Origin: Hyperoplus lanceolatus
Taxonomy: Eukaryota > Chordata > Actinopteri > Uranoscopiformes > Ammodytidae
Direction of reading: 5' to 3'
Assembly (NCBI GenBank): GCA_026929865.2
Contig: CM049395.1
Span: forward strand, 32,605,501 to 32,669,500
DNA: 64,000 bases
Position 1 is the first letter of the stretch. The number at the start of each line of letters is the position of its first letter. The notes below the pieces were generated by a model, which made no database searches, was not told where the DNA came from, and saw only the letters and a list, made by a program, of their open reading frames with translations. Both the position numbers and the translations under genes were made by a program. Below are positions 1-11,023 of this stretch, piece by piece.

Positions 1-1890
1 AAACCTCTCCTCAAAAGTTAAGACATTTCTTAAAGTATTATGTCTTTTGTTTGTGTTTGTAAACAACTGTACAGTAAGTGAAAGTGAACTGTTGGCTATG
101 CGCCCCCCGTGATCTTCGGTAGTAATGCTCCGTTCTGTCTGTTTGGTATGCATCCGCAAGCTTGCAGGATACGTGCAGAAATACGGACGTAATGTACGCA
201 GAGTACGGACAGAAGGCTCCGTCCGTATCTGTATGCGTATGTAACGTAGAGAATAAATGAGCCTTTATCAAAATTCTAGGTACGTTAGTTAGTTAAGTAG
301 TTAGGTACTGCTAAACAGTTACATTTTTACTACATTTATTAGTTTATTTAATAAAAAAAGAAAATATAGATTTAATACATTTTTATGTTGCTGTTTTTGC
401 TCTGTTTTTGCCCAGAAAAACAAAAATGAAAATTTACTTAAATGTTAAAAATAACTATTTTACTGAATGTCTTGAGTCAGAATTGTATTGAAACATTTGT
501 TAATTTTCGATCTTAATGTTTTTTTCTTCAAAATTTATGCTTTCTTTTGTTTTACTGTTTTCATTTTTGAAATTGGTAAATGTGTAAAAACTGTTAAAAA
601 TAAACCACAATACCCATTAGTTCAGCCTGTTACCTGGCAGAATCTTAAAATAGACACTTCAAGGATTAGAAAAAAACAGGTTGCAGAAAAAAGGCCACCC
701 TTTGCACGTGGACCTATTCTTCCATCTAGACTATAGATGTGTTGGCAAGAGTGTTTGGCAAGCAACTCGGAAAGCTTAGTGAGCCAAGCTATACCCCCCA
801 GAGAAATGTAACAGAGGGCGAGAGAAGCGATACGCTAAAGCGGGTCTCATCCATGGTGACTTCAAAAAATTACTAACAATATTCACAACTACTGTATATC
901 CCATGTAGAACAATCTGCCCTAAAAACACAATAAGCTCTTTCGAAGTACAGGTAATTGAGGATGAAATGATGACTGAAATTGTACTGACATAAAAAGAAA
1001 ACGTGTTCAGTTTCCAGCCATTTCACTGCTGCCCCTGCACACATACATTTAGCCCACCTGCCAGCCTCTGTGAATTAGGGTTGCCCCAAATCACTTATCC
1101 CAAGGTAACCCCTGCAATTGTTTTTATTTATTGCCCTATACCACAAAAAGACGACAATACATCAACAGGAGTCCAAAGGATTTTTTATCAATCCCAGTGA
1201 ATCAAAGGTCACTTCCTCTAAGGCTAAGCTGTCGTGTTTGTTTTTCTTCCTGAAAGAAATTCTCTGACAAGCTTTTCAGCAACTTGAAGACATTGCCTCG
1301 TAAAGAAAATAGTTCTATAGCCTGAAAAGGACACATGTGCGTTATAATGACGATTACAAAAAAACAGACCATAAAGACAGCACATGTTGACAACTTCTAT
1401 AACAAGAGAGATCGGAGACAATAGAATTAAATGACAAGTTCAACCCTAAAATGAGTTGCATTTTACCTGCTATAAAAGCACTGCCACCAATGCCACATTC
1501 AGTGCATTTTGTCCATGTTTAACTGTTAATGTGCTACTTATTGTGGGAGAGTTTTCCGAGCTATTCTCTGTGATAAACTGACATAATGTTAGACTTAATT
1601 ATGCAGCTGTATGTGTTGAGATAGTAAAATTGTATCTGTACAGCTCTGTGGGTATATTTAGAAAGACAATGTCAATGACAACAAAAGTGTTTATACATGT
1701 GAGGCTAATGAAACTATCAAGACTTTTGCAAGGGTTTGGTCATCAACCAAAGTTTTGATGATGACACTAAATAAGAACACAGTTAAGGGATCACAATGTT
1801 ATTGGAATACATCCTGGGTGGGGACAGTATTTATGTACCAAATTTCATGGCAATCCATCCAACATAATGCTGAGATTTTTCACTCAACAC
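1..1890. other. Intergenic, no gene recognised
   Basis: AT-rich sequence with short open frames only and no recognisable domain. Around 90-260 there is a locally CpG-richer patch with repeated 'cggac' and 'tccgt' words, which may be an old dispersed repeat that I cannot name. No splice-flanked exon was convincing. Confidence 0.6.
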
Positions 1891-1892
1891 CA

Positions 1893-2036
1893 CCAGTGTG
1901 AATAGAATAGAATAGAATAGAATATATTTATTGCCATTAGCACAGGTAGAAGACAGTACAGGTCCTTGTGCGAATCTCCCCGAGTCAGCTTTAATAAAAA
2001 CAATTATAAATATATAAATAGCATTATACAAGAGAA
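1893..2036 (-). mobile_element. Truncated LINE 3' tail with pentanucleotide repeat
   Basis: Read on the minus strand, a short unique stretch ends in AATAAATATATT and runs into a tandem TTCTA pentamer (plus strand 1893-1922). Pentamer-tailed 3' fragments of this sort are typical of truncated L2/Rex-like LINEs in fish. No coding part remains. The family assignment is inferred. Confidence 0.4.
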
Positions 2037-2396
2037 GAGAAAAAAAAAACTCAAGCTGAACTGAAGCTCATGTTTGCTATATTGGAAAAGTCAGGGCACC
2101 AAAGTTATTACAATGTAATGATTAGTGAGCAGCATGCAAGTATACACAATGTTTCATGGAATGTTGAGTTATTTCAGTCTGGACTTCAGTGGGGGGCCGA
2201 CACACCGACATTACCATCCTCTGAATCCTGCTGCTAGTGAAGCTAATAGAAATGACAGTCATTGCAATAATTTACTACCACTGAGCTATAATAAGCCCCT
2301 ACTGCAATGTTTTTATGTCAAACGGATATTAAACAATAATGAAATAAATTTACACATTTGTTTTATCACACAGAGACAAAATGTTGATTTCCAACC
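2037..2396. other. Short intergenic stretch
   Basis: Nothing recognised. It borders the Tc1 element, and the TA target dinucleotide lies at 2397-2398. Confidence 0.5.
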
Positions 2397-2679
2397 TACA
2401 GTATCTCACAAAAGTGAGTACACCCCTCACATTTCTTCACATTTTTCTTTATATCTTTCCATGCGACAACACTGAATAAATGACACTTTGATACAATGTA
2501 AAGTAGTCAGTGTACAGCTTGTATAACAGTGTAAATTTACTGTCCCCTCAAAATAACTCGACACACAGCCATTAATGTCTAAACTGCTGGCAACAAAAGT
2601 GAGTACACCCCTTAGAAAAGATGTCCAAATTGGGCCCAAAGTGTCAATATTTTGTTTTGCCATCATTATTTTCTAGCAC

Positions 2680-3470
2680 TGCCTTAACCCTCTTGGGCAT
2701 GTAGTTCACTAGAGCTTCACAGGTTGCCACTGGAACCCTCTTCTACCCATTCATGACGACATCAAGGAGCTGGTGGATATTAGAGTCCTTGCGCTCCTCC
2801 ATCTCCCGTTTGAGGATGCCCCAAAGATGCTCAATAGGGTTTAAGACTGGAGACATGCTTGGCCAGTCCATAACCTTTACCCTCAGCTTCTTTAGCAAGC
2901 CAGTGGTCGTTCGGAGGTGTGTTTGGGGTCGTTATCATGTTGCAGTACTGCCCTGCGGCCCAGTTTATGAAGGGAGGGGATCATGCTCTGCTTCAGTATG
3001 TCACAGTACATGTTAGAATTCAATGAACTGTAGATCCCCAGTGCTGGCAGCACTCATGCAGCCCCAGACCATGACACTCCAACCACCATGCTTGACTATA
3101 GGCAAGACACACTTGTCTTTGTACTCCTCACCTGGTTGCCGCTCCACACTCTTAACACCATCTGAACCAAATAAATGTATCTTGGTCTCATCAGACCACA
3201 GGACATGGTTGCAGTAATCCATGTCCGTAGTCTGTTTGTCTTCAGCAAACTTTTTGTGGGGTTTTCTTGTGCATCATCTTTAGAATAGGCTTCCTTCTGG
3301 GATGACAGCCATGTAGACCAGTATGATGCAGAGTGCGGCGTATGGTCTGAGCACTGACAGGTTGACCCCCCACCCCTTCAAGCCCTTCAGCAATGCTGGC
3401 AGCACTCATACGTCTATTTTCCAAAGCCAACCTCTGTGTACGACGCTGACCACGTGCACTCAACCTTCGT
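2680..3470 (-). pseudogene. Tc1 transposase remnant, minus-strand part
   Basis: Read right to left, about 3470-3250 encodes the linker region (motifs RRTQRLALENRRMSAASIAE and QTIRRTLHHTGLHG). 3222-3013 encodes the start of the DDE catalytic domain, with the first catalytic Asp in LWSDETKIHLFG. 2990-2680 is a frameshifted, stop-containing copy of the C-terminal half (QHDNDPKHTS is still readable). The paired-like DNA-binding domain expected upstream of 3470 is absent, replaced at the junction by the inverted arm. The intact family protein is about 340 residues, so this is a rearranged remnant. Confidence 0.85.
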
Positions 3471-3485
3471 AAACTGGGCCGCAGG

Positions 3486-3794
3486 GTGGTATTGCAACAT
3501 GATAACGACCCCAAACACACCTCCAAGACGACCAGTGGCTTGCTAAAAAGCCTGAGGGTAAAGGTTATGGCCTGGCCAAACATGTCCCCAGACCTAAACC
3601 CTATTGAGCATCTTTGGGGCATCCTCAAACAGAAGGTGGAGGAGCGCAAGGTCTTTAATATCCACCAGCTCTGTGATGCTGTCATAAATGGGTGGAAGAG
3701 GGTTCCAGTTGCAACCTGTGAAGCTCTAGTGAACTACATGCCCAAGAGGGTTAAGGCAGTGCTAGAAAATAATGATGGCAAAGCAAAATATTGA
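3486..3794 (+). pseudogene. Tc1 transposase C-terminal fragment, plus-strand arm
   Basis: An uninterrupted 102-residue frame matches the C-terminal third of a Tc1 transposase. It holds the second catalytic Asp in LQHDNDPKHTSK and the catalytic Glu in DLNPIEHLWG, and ends near the right inverted repeat. The first catalytic Asp is on the opposite strand of the same element, so no single transcript can encode a complete DDE site. This arm is better preserved than its inverted partner at 2680-2990, where the same region contains stops and frameshifts. The copies have diverged since the duplication, or the duplication joined two elements. Confidence 0.85.
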
Positions 3795-4290
3795 CACTTT
3801 GGGCCCAATTTGTAAAATTTTTCTAAGGGGTGTACTCACTTTTGTTGCCAGCAGTTTAGACATTAATGGCTGTGTGTCGAGTTATTTTGAGGGGACAGTA
3901 AATTTACACTGTTATACAAGCTGTACACTGACTACTTTACATTGTATCAAAGTGTCATTTCTTCAGTGTTGTCCCATGGAAAGATATAAAGAAAAATGTG
4001 AAGAAATGTGAGGGGTGTACTCACTTTTGTGAGATACTGTATATGCTTGTTGTTTGATTATTTGAGATTTTTTTGATAATTGCTCTTTGCATTCTCTCAG
4101 CCTATATCCCATAGCTAACTAAAATGCTGACAACACAAAAGAGGACTATGCCATCCATAACAGCCGTGATTGTATCTTGTTCCCCCCTCTTTATCTATTC
4201 TGTTTATTGTCCTCGGTAGGAGCAATCTGATAAGATAAAGCCCATCTCCTCAAAAATTGACACAAATGTTATTTCCTTAGGGTCACTCTG

Positions 4291-4292
<2 letters not shown>

Positions 4293-4379
<87 letters not shown>

Positions 4380-4384
4380 TATAA
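4293..4384. repeat. (TA)n microsatellite
   Basis: Almost pure TA repeat of about 90 bp with a few interruptions. It sits at the 3' end of the minus-strand LINE, just beyond an AATAAA-like signal, and may have grown from the LINE tail. Confidence 0.9.
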
Positions 4385-5000
4385 GATTTATAGATATATG
4401 ATTTTATTCAGGACACATGAAGATCCATAGTACAATGTATAAAAAATAGACTCCATACATAAATAACAACAAAAAGCACACCAATGCATGCAGATTAAAA
4501 AAACACAAATAAAATAAGAGATCAGCATACAACACTTGCAGTTTACAAATATGCCCTCCAATGTCTCCAGAGTGTTGATGAGAACCTGACAGAGCAATGC
4601 CTGAATAATACTGTTTTCAGATGCCGTCAACCTACACATAAAACGATACATCAAATTCCTAATTAAAGCATGACAGGTAGACACACCAACATTTACAAAC
4701 ATTTGACTGGCACTAGACCATCTCGGTATTCTGAGAAGCATCCGCATTCCGTCATTATATGCCACAGTTAGTTTTTTCATATTACTTTTTCTGTAAGCAC
4801 GCCACAAATGGGCAGTATATAGCGGGGTACAGAATGCTCTAAATAGCGCAACCTTTACAGCAGTAGAACACATGTTAAATTTACGTGCAAGCATATTGGC
4901 TTCACCATACATCTTACGACACTGTTTTTGATATCTTTATTATCTGACAAATCATTAACAAAATGGTGGCCTAAATACTTCACATCATCACATACTTTAA

Positions 5001-6506
5001 AGGCCCTGGCAACCCAAATCCACTAAATCCTTGTAACTATGTTTTTTGGGGGGTAAAATCAGTGCTAATATGTATATGAAAGGTTTTAGGAATAGCTGCC
5101 AACCCCCCGCAAACATACTGTCATGTCAGTTGGTCGAGCATTTGAAAAATCCTGATTCGAATGTTGCCTCAGTTTAGAGCGAGCTATATCTTGGGACGTC
5201 ACGCGAAGGATCTCTGTTCTAAAATGCATTGAGACGGCCATTTGAAAATTTCTGATTCGAACTTTGGCTTACGTCAATATCTTGGGACGTCACACGTTCT
5301 AAAAAACAAATATATACAATATCTCTGGAGCCGCGCAAGAGATACTGTCTCTTTGAGCCTACACTCACAGCCCCGTCTGAGCGAAGCAGCACGCACCCCG
5401 GTGAAACACTGTGATGGTAACGTTCACAGTGACACCTCGCCGAGCCGCCGTGCAGAAAAAGCCCAATACGGCATGTGTCACTGCTGCATGTAACAATATT
5501 GCATTGGTGATGCATTTTTTTTTTTTTTTTATCAATGTAGCGAGTTATTATTGAAGTGCAGGCAGAGTTTTTTTTTGTCAGCACTCCCTTCTGAGAATAT
5601 GTTTCTGCGGTTGCCTGTAGCGTAGGCTACTTCAACAGCGGGTCTCAACACTGTTGATCGTCTTGACAACGTTAGCCTGCTTGCTTAGGATCCAACTGGC
5701 CGGCTGGTTTGAACTCATTTGATTGTCTTATTTTATATTTTACTCTTTGTGCTCTTAATTCAAACCGTATATCGCATCAGCTCACGTGATGAGAAACATA
5801 ATCAGACTCCGTTTTCTCTCTCTCTCTTTCTCTCTCTCTCTATTATTCCCACTCCTATCCTCAAAAACATTTAAAAATGCATATGTCTAAAATAGATAGC
5901 AGATTTTTTTGCAAGTTAAATGGGAAATAAACTAATAAGATATAACAATAAATATGAGACAGAGATATTTTTTATATATTTTCATTGTGACACTGACATT
6001 GACATTGAAACACCTGTTTCAATTAAATAGGTTGCGGTTGTAGTGGGAATACATATCCTACAACTAATTGCAAACCTATATAGGCCTAATAATAAGTTAC
6101 TTTCTGCAAGTGATGTTGAGCTTGCGCTCTCAGCTGTGCCAAAGCATTCACCGTTGCTAAGGAAACCAGCTACCGTCGCAGCCCGTGCAGCAGTGTGAAC
6201 TGCCAGTCAGGCTCGTTGTGAGCATGTGCAGCATTTTCAAGTTTGCGTCTCGTTGTGTGGTGAATCTTTTGTCTGAACTGGGTTTAACCTGCTCAGCACC
6301 GTGAGTGAGAGAACGTTCCCCTACAGAACGTTGTTGGCCACGCCCACACCACCCTGCAAAATGTTCTAGACAGCAAAAAAGCAGTTTTTTTAGACTAAAT
6401 TTTATAATATTTATGAAAATACATTTTTAATTGGATGACTGTAAACAGCTTATAGAGAAACCCAACATTAATGTCATATATTTATGTCTGTGGGTTGCCA
6501 GAGCCT
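5001..6506. mobile_element. TTAA-flanked non-autonomous DNA element in LINE ORF2
   Basis: The ends are AGGCCCTGGCAACCC on the left and the inverse of AGGCTCTGGCAACCC on the right, with TTAA at 4997-5000 and 6507-6510. TTAA duplications are made by piggyBac and Kolobok transposases; the AGG start fits Kolobok better than the CCC start of piggyBac, but this is inference. It interrupts the LINE just after the GTALK codons. There is no transposase frame. Inside are a diverged tandem duplication (about 5137-5225 and 5238-5300, sharing CTTGGGACGTCAC) and a CpG-rich patch at 5320-5470. Confidence 0.75.
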
Positions 6507-8582
6507 TTAAGAGCAGTACCAGATAAAGCAAAATCAGGAAATACCAATTTCCTGTCTTCTTTGCCTCTGACAATCATAATATTGCTTTTATTTGCATTAT
6601 ATCGAATATCAAAATCCACACCGTATTGGGAACAAACCTTCAAAAGTTGTTGTAAGCCAGCACTATATGGGCAAAATATAACCAAATCATCTGCATACAT
6701 AAGGGGATTAATGAGTCTATTGCCAATCACACATCCTGTATTGCATGCATTCAACTGCTGTGACAATTCATCCATATACACATTAAAAAGAAAAGGAGAT
6801 AGGATTCCACCTTGGCGTTCACCGTTACCAACATAGAATGGTTCTGACACAGAATCCCCCCATTTCACCTGCATAGACTGATAAGCGTACCAGTAGACTA
6901 AGATTCTAATAATGACTTTAGGCACTCCTCTATGATGCAACTTAAGGAACAGTTTCTGATGATTCACACAATCAAATGCCTTAGAAGCATCTATAAAACA
7001 CGTAAAGATAGTGGAATTCAAGCTATTATATCGGTCTAAAATTTCCTTTAAGGCAAATATACACATATCAGTACCATGTTTACGTTTAAAACCGAGTTGG
7101 TTATCTGTGGTAAGAATGTACTTTTCCAACCTGCTAAGGAGGATTTTCTCCAAGATTTTGGAAACAATGCTGGCTAAAGCTATGGGCCTATAATTGTCTA
7201 TGCTGTTTATTTTGCCAGCTTTGTCCTTAAGAACAGGCACTAATAGTACTGGTAAAATGGATTCAGGCAGAGACCCATGGCCTAAGAATCCTGTCATACA
7301 TATAGCAAGCAGAGTAATAAGTTTCCTGCTAGCATATTTTAGATGTTCAGCAGTTATTTTATCAGCACCACAAGCTTTGTTGTCATCTAAACCCAATACT
7401 GCAGATTGTATCTCTTCTGAATTAATAACCACATTTTCATTATTATAAACATATCCAACCTCAAAATTATTCCTCCCATTACAGTTAAACAATTCATTTT
7501 AATGTTGTCGCCACATCTGATAGATAGCATCTGATCCACTGACTCCCTCAATATCTGTATGTAAGGACAATTTACTATTGTTCATGGCTCTAATAACTTT
7601 CCAGAAATCATTATAGTTTTTATATTGTAACTTACATGCCAGAGACTCAGACCTCAGCGAGTTCTCATTCCTTTTGATGTATCGAAGTGCATATTTAAAA
7701 TGTGCATTTGCACGTTTCTTCTGTTCAAATAAAGGTCCCTGTCTGTCTCTACCAGACACATCCAGGCTTTAAAAGCCCTCCTAGCTTCGGCATGAAGCCC
7801 TGTCACATGCTCATTCCATCCGGGCTTGATATTCTGAAGCCCACACTGGAATTTATAAAAAGGCCTACAGGCAGCATGAATTGATTTCACAATTAAATCA
7901 TATAAAACACATAAGTCATTAATAGGTTGCAATTTTTTACAGTTAATATCACAACATTGTATGGCATCTTTAGGCAAAGAAATGTTTCCCAGCAACCTAT
8001 CAGTATTAATTAAATAATTCTGGACATCTTCTTCAGTTAGCTTAGACCAGGGATTCCCAAAGTGTGGTGCGCGCACCCCTGGGGGTGCGTGAGCTGCTGC
8101 AAGGGGGTGCGCGAGATGAAAAATGTAATGGCGGTCTGATCATTACACAATCCATATTTGTCCGAATGTAAGACGGGTTTTATTTTTCGCGGAAATAGGT
8201 CGTAAGAAGTCGGGTCGTGTATTCCAAGTTGTGTTTATTTTATTTTTTTAATCGGGTGGAACACTGGCTGTGCTCTCGGAAGCGGCCGGGCCGTTTGTGC
8301 GCTAAGAGAGAGAACGCTTTGTGTGGAGAGAAAAAAGAGGCACGGGACATCGTCAAAGCCGATTCAAAGCCTCGACCCATTATGTTGCTAGTCAACGTAT
8401 CAGAGGCAGGAATCGGCAGAGCGATCGACTTTAACTGTGGCTTTTTAGCTGCTGCAGTTGTGCTGAGGAGAGATGCCAACTGCACTGTCCCTTTACGCAC
8501 CATCACTGCTCCTGTTATGTTCAGAATTCATCATTTGCATTAAAGCCCTAATGATTTTAAGAATGAGACGCTTGATTTAAAC

Positions 8583-9274
8583 TAGGGCTGTGTCAAAAAA
8601 TCAAAATATCGATATATCGCGATACTTAGTTTCCCGATATCAGTATCGATTTTTATATCAAAATATCGATTTTTTTTTTTTATTAATTTTTTTATGATTT
8701 TTTTTTTTTTTTTTTTTTTTTTGCTTTTCAAGGCTTTATTGACAGTGCAGAGATCCAGATATGAAGTGGGGCAGAGAGGGAATGAAACAACCATGGGTCA
8801 GATTCAAACCCATGTCTGATGTCAGGCCTGAGCCTCTAGGATACTGACTATTGAAGTTAGATCAGTTTTGTTTATAAAAATACTTAAGGTTCACTGTGTC
8901 ACAAAAGCACACTGATGTGTTTTCATTTTCATTATGTCCTGTACAGTTAGTACAAGAGGGAATTGGATTTGTTATTTTGATGTTAAGCAGCTGCAGCAGT
9001 GTTTGATCATTTGCCAAAACCAAAAAAAGGAAGAAAAATAGTAAAGGAAGTTGTGAATGAAATAGTTTTGACTTCATTTGTCTGTGCAATTATCACTATA
9101 TTGTGCTCTTATGTTTGACAAGGCAACTTGTTTATGGAATATCGCAATATATCGTGATATATCAAGATACGCAATATATCGTGATATATCGTGATATATC
9201 GTATTGTATCGTATTGCGACCGGTGTATCGTGATACGTATCGTATTGCAAAGTCCTTGACGATACCCAGCCCTA
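8583..9274. mobile_element. hAT MITE-like element with TAGGGCTG ends
   Basis: It begins TAGGGCTG and ends CAGCCCTA, flanked by a perfect 8-bp duplication ATTTAAAC (8575-8582 and 9275-9282). The subterminal regions are rich in ATATCGATA and TATCGTGATA words on both sides, a style common in fish hAT miniature elements. It is 692 bp without a transposase, and contains a SINE-like segment at 8722-8852. Confidence 0.85.
8722..8852 (-). mobile_element. tRNA-derived SINE-like fragment
   Basis: On the minus strand a box-B-like GGTTTGAATCT is followed by a tail reading CTCTGCACTGTCAATAAAG. The same tail pattern (CTACACTATCAATAAAG) occurs in the SINE at 19868-20006, so the two are probably one family. 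A poly-T run (about 8698-8722 on plus) borders it. Confidence 0.45.
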
Positions 9275-10570
9275 ATTTAAACGCTGTCCATGTGATGGTG
9301 GTGATTGTCACTTTGTCGGCTGTAAACTGAAACCAACGGAGATCTCGGAGGACTTCCCCTCGACAACGTTAACGTGCCCCGGTTATCATTTCAGTCTTAA
9401 ACCACGGCGTTGATATCTTTCGTTTCAGCACTAGGCTATGTGATTAACTATGAGCATTAAATAAATGCTGCGTCTCAGAAGCCGAGGACAGCAGCGAGGA
9501 TGACCCGCTATGCACGACCGAACCAGAGCATAGGAGAGATGACAGCAAGAGCGATCAGCCCGGGGCAGAGGGATGTCCGTGTGAGGAATAGTCTGTGTTG
9601 AACACATCAGAGTTCGGTCTATTTGCACTATCCTACTGTTTATTTGCAATGAAGGAAAGTGTTTTATTCAATGTTTTTATTTTCGTATATTATTTAAATA
9701 AATAAAATTGATTTATTCATAAAAACAAGATCTGGTCTTCAAATATATTTTCCAAATTTGTGTTTTGAAAAACGGGGGGTTCATCTTATAATCGGGGTTA
9801 TCTTATACTTGGACCAATACAGTACAGTGTTTTTTCCCCACACAATAAAGACGTGTAAATAAACATTTCCTTTGTAAAATTTTAAATCAAAAACTTGAAT
9901 TTTAATTATTAAATAAATGGAGGCTATTCAAAATGAAGCGAAGTTATCTTCTTCTACGCATATGCGCACCTAGTTTGTGGCCTCTACATTCATTCTCGCA
10001 ATTTATTTAAAATGACTGGCGTTCTAATTTTATTTCCATAACCCATGTTATGATGACGGGGTTGTTTGCTCCACGGTCATTTAAACTTGCTGCAATTGTT
10101 GCTCAACGTGACTCAAAATATTAGGCTATAATATTTTCCCCCTTTTATCTGCTTTCTGCCCCTTGTTGTGATCGTTATTATTTTATTATGTGTGTTCTGG
10201 TCATTTGAGCATGATTGAACATGTCACCTTTAACATGGCTATAAAAAAAGCTTGTTGCATTTTGTATTTTTGAAGGTGTGGGGGATTGGGGGTGCGTCAA
10301 CCCGGTTGGGACATAGAAGGGGGTGCGCGGCTAAAAAAGTTTGGAAACCGCTGGCTTAGACCAATCCAGTCTCCCTGTGTTGATGCTACTAGCCACAGTA
10401 GACAAAGTGGGTAGCTTCTCAACATTCACAGACAAAGAAAATGGTATATGATCAGCATTTGCAAACTCATAATGAATCTCCATGGCCTCCACTGAGTCAT
10501 GAGCATCAGTTGTACCAACACAGTGATCTAACCATGAGGTAGAATGCCATGCTTCACTGATGTGAGTGTA

Positions 10571-10790
10571 GTCTCGCAAAGCCAGACCACCTACAGCAAG
10601 TAGTATGGTCTGGAAGCACTCCGTTTAGAGCCGTCTATTCGGGCGGGAAACTGGGCTGGCCTGTTTTTATTTCTTTAAACCAATCACAATCATCTACGGC
10701 GGGGCTAACCCCGGGAAGCAGCCAATGGAGGCATAGCGTTGTTTGCCGACGCCAGCGCTATAGACGCTGGGAAGTGGTCAAGCCAGACTA
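10571..10790. mobile_element. Short DNA element with 11-bp flanking duplication
   Basis: The 11-bp word ATGTGAGTGTA flanks it at 10560-10570 and 10791-10801, and LINE coding sequence resumes on both sides. The left begins GTCTCGCAAAGCCAGACC and the right ends GTCAAGCCAGACTA, so the ends share AGCCAGAC rather than forming a clean inverted repeat. The core 10648-10790 is repeated at 24040-24184. The superfamily is not clear. Confidence 0.65.
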
Positions 10791-11023
10791 ATGTGAGTGT
10801 AACTATCAGCAGGCAGGAGAACCTTGCTTGAGAGTACTAAACCAGCATCAGAGCAAAAATTAATTAGATGTCTAGCAAAGAGAGAATTCATATCAGAGAT
10901 GTCAGCATTCATGTCTCCTACAACGAAAATACAGGTTGAGGCATTATCTTGAATAAAAGAGCCAAGAAATGCTAATCGATTAAGATATTCTGCTTCATTG
11001 ACATACCACTCATAAGGAGTGTA

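Larger units (their letters stand above)
2399..4039 (-). mobile_element. Tc1/mariner element rearranged into a long inverted repeat
   Basis: Both ends carry CAGTATCTCACAAAAGTGAG (inverted at the right) and are flanked by TA duplications (2397-2398, 4040-4041), the Tc1/mariner insertion hallmark. The word AAAAGTGAGTACACCCCT recurs inside each end (about 2598 and 3829), giving the IR/DR end structure of fish Tc1 elements. Unusually, the arms are not only terminal: 2399-2974 and 3464-4039 are inverted copies of about 576 bp that include the 3' half of the transposase gene, with a single-copy centre of about 490 bp. The transposase N-terminal DNA-binding part and right-end leader are missing. The element should be inactive. 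Confidence 0.9.
8150..9826. mobile_element. Probable DNA element nested in the 8048-10353 hAT
   Basis: The left ATTTGTCCGAATGTAAGACG resembles the inverse of the right end, which reads ATTGGTCCAAGTATAAGATA. This suggests inverted termini of one older element. I could not find a convincing target duplication and the boundaries are approximate. It contains the younger 8583-9274 hAT. No coding sequence was recognised. Confidence 0.4.
8048..10353. mobile_element. Non-autonomous hAT element with nested insertions
   Basis: The left end CAGGGATTCCCAAAG pairs with the right-end inverse CAGCGGTTTCCAAAC. It is flanked by a perfect 8-bp duplication GCTTAGAC at 8040-8047 and 10354-10361, diagnostic of hAT. 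The subterminal GGGGGTGCGCG words at both ends support one element. It lies in LINE ORF2 between the endonuclease and the RT. No hAT transposase frame is visible. The interior is taken up largely by another insertion (8150-9826, probable) and a hAT (8583-9274, certain). Confidence 0.85.

Noticed and set aside
2427-2666. 79-residue frames at 2427-2666 and 3772-4011
   Set aside because: They are translations of the Tc1 terminal inverted repeats.
3242-3685. 147-residue minus-strand frame as one protein
   Set aside because: Only the part below about 3470 is transposase in sense. The first half is the antisense of the plus-strand C-terminal arm.
5242-5493. 83-residue frame in the CpG-rich patch
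   Set aside because: No domain, no splice context, inside a non-autonomous element.
6471-6836. Plus-strand 121-residue frame
   Set aside because: It is the reverse strand of the LINE reverse transcriptase, whose YADD and FIDASKAFD motifs are on minus.
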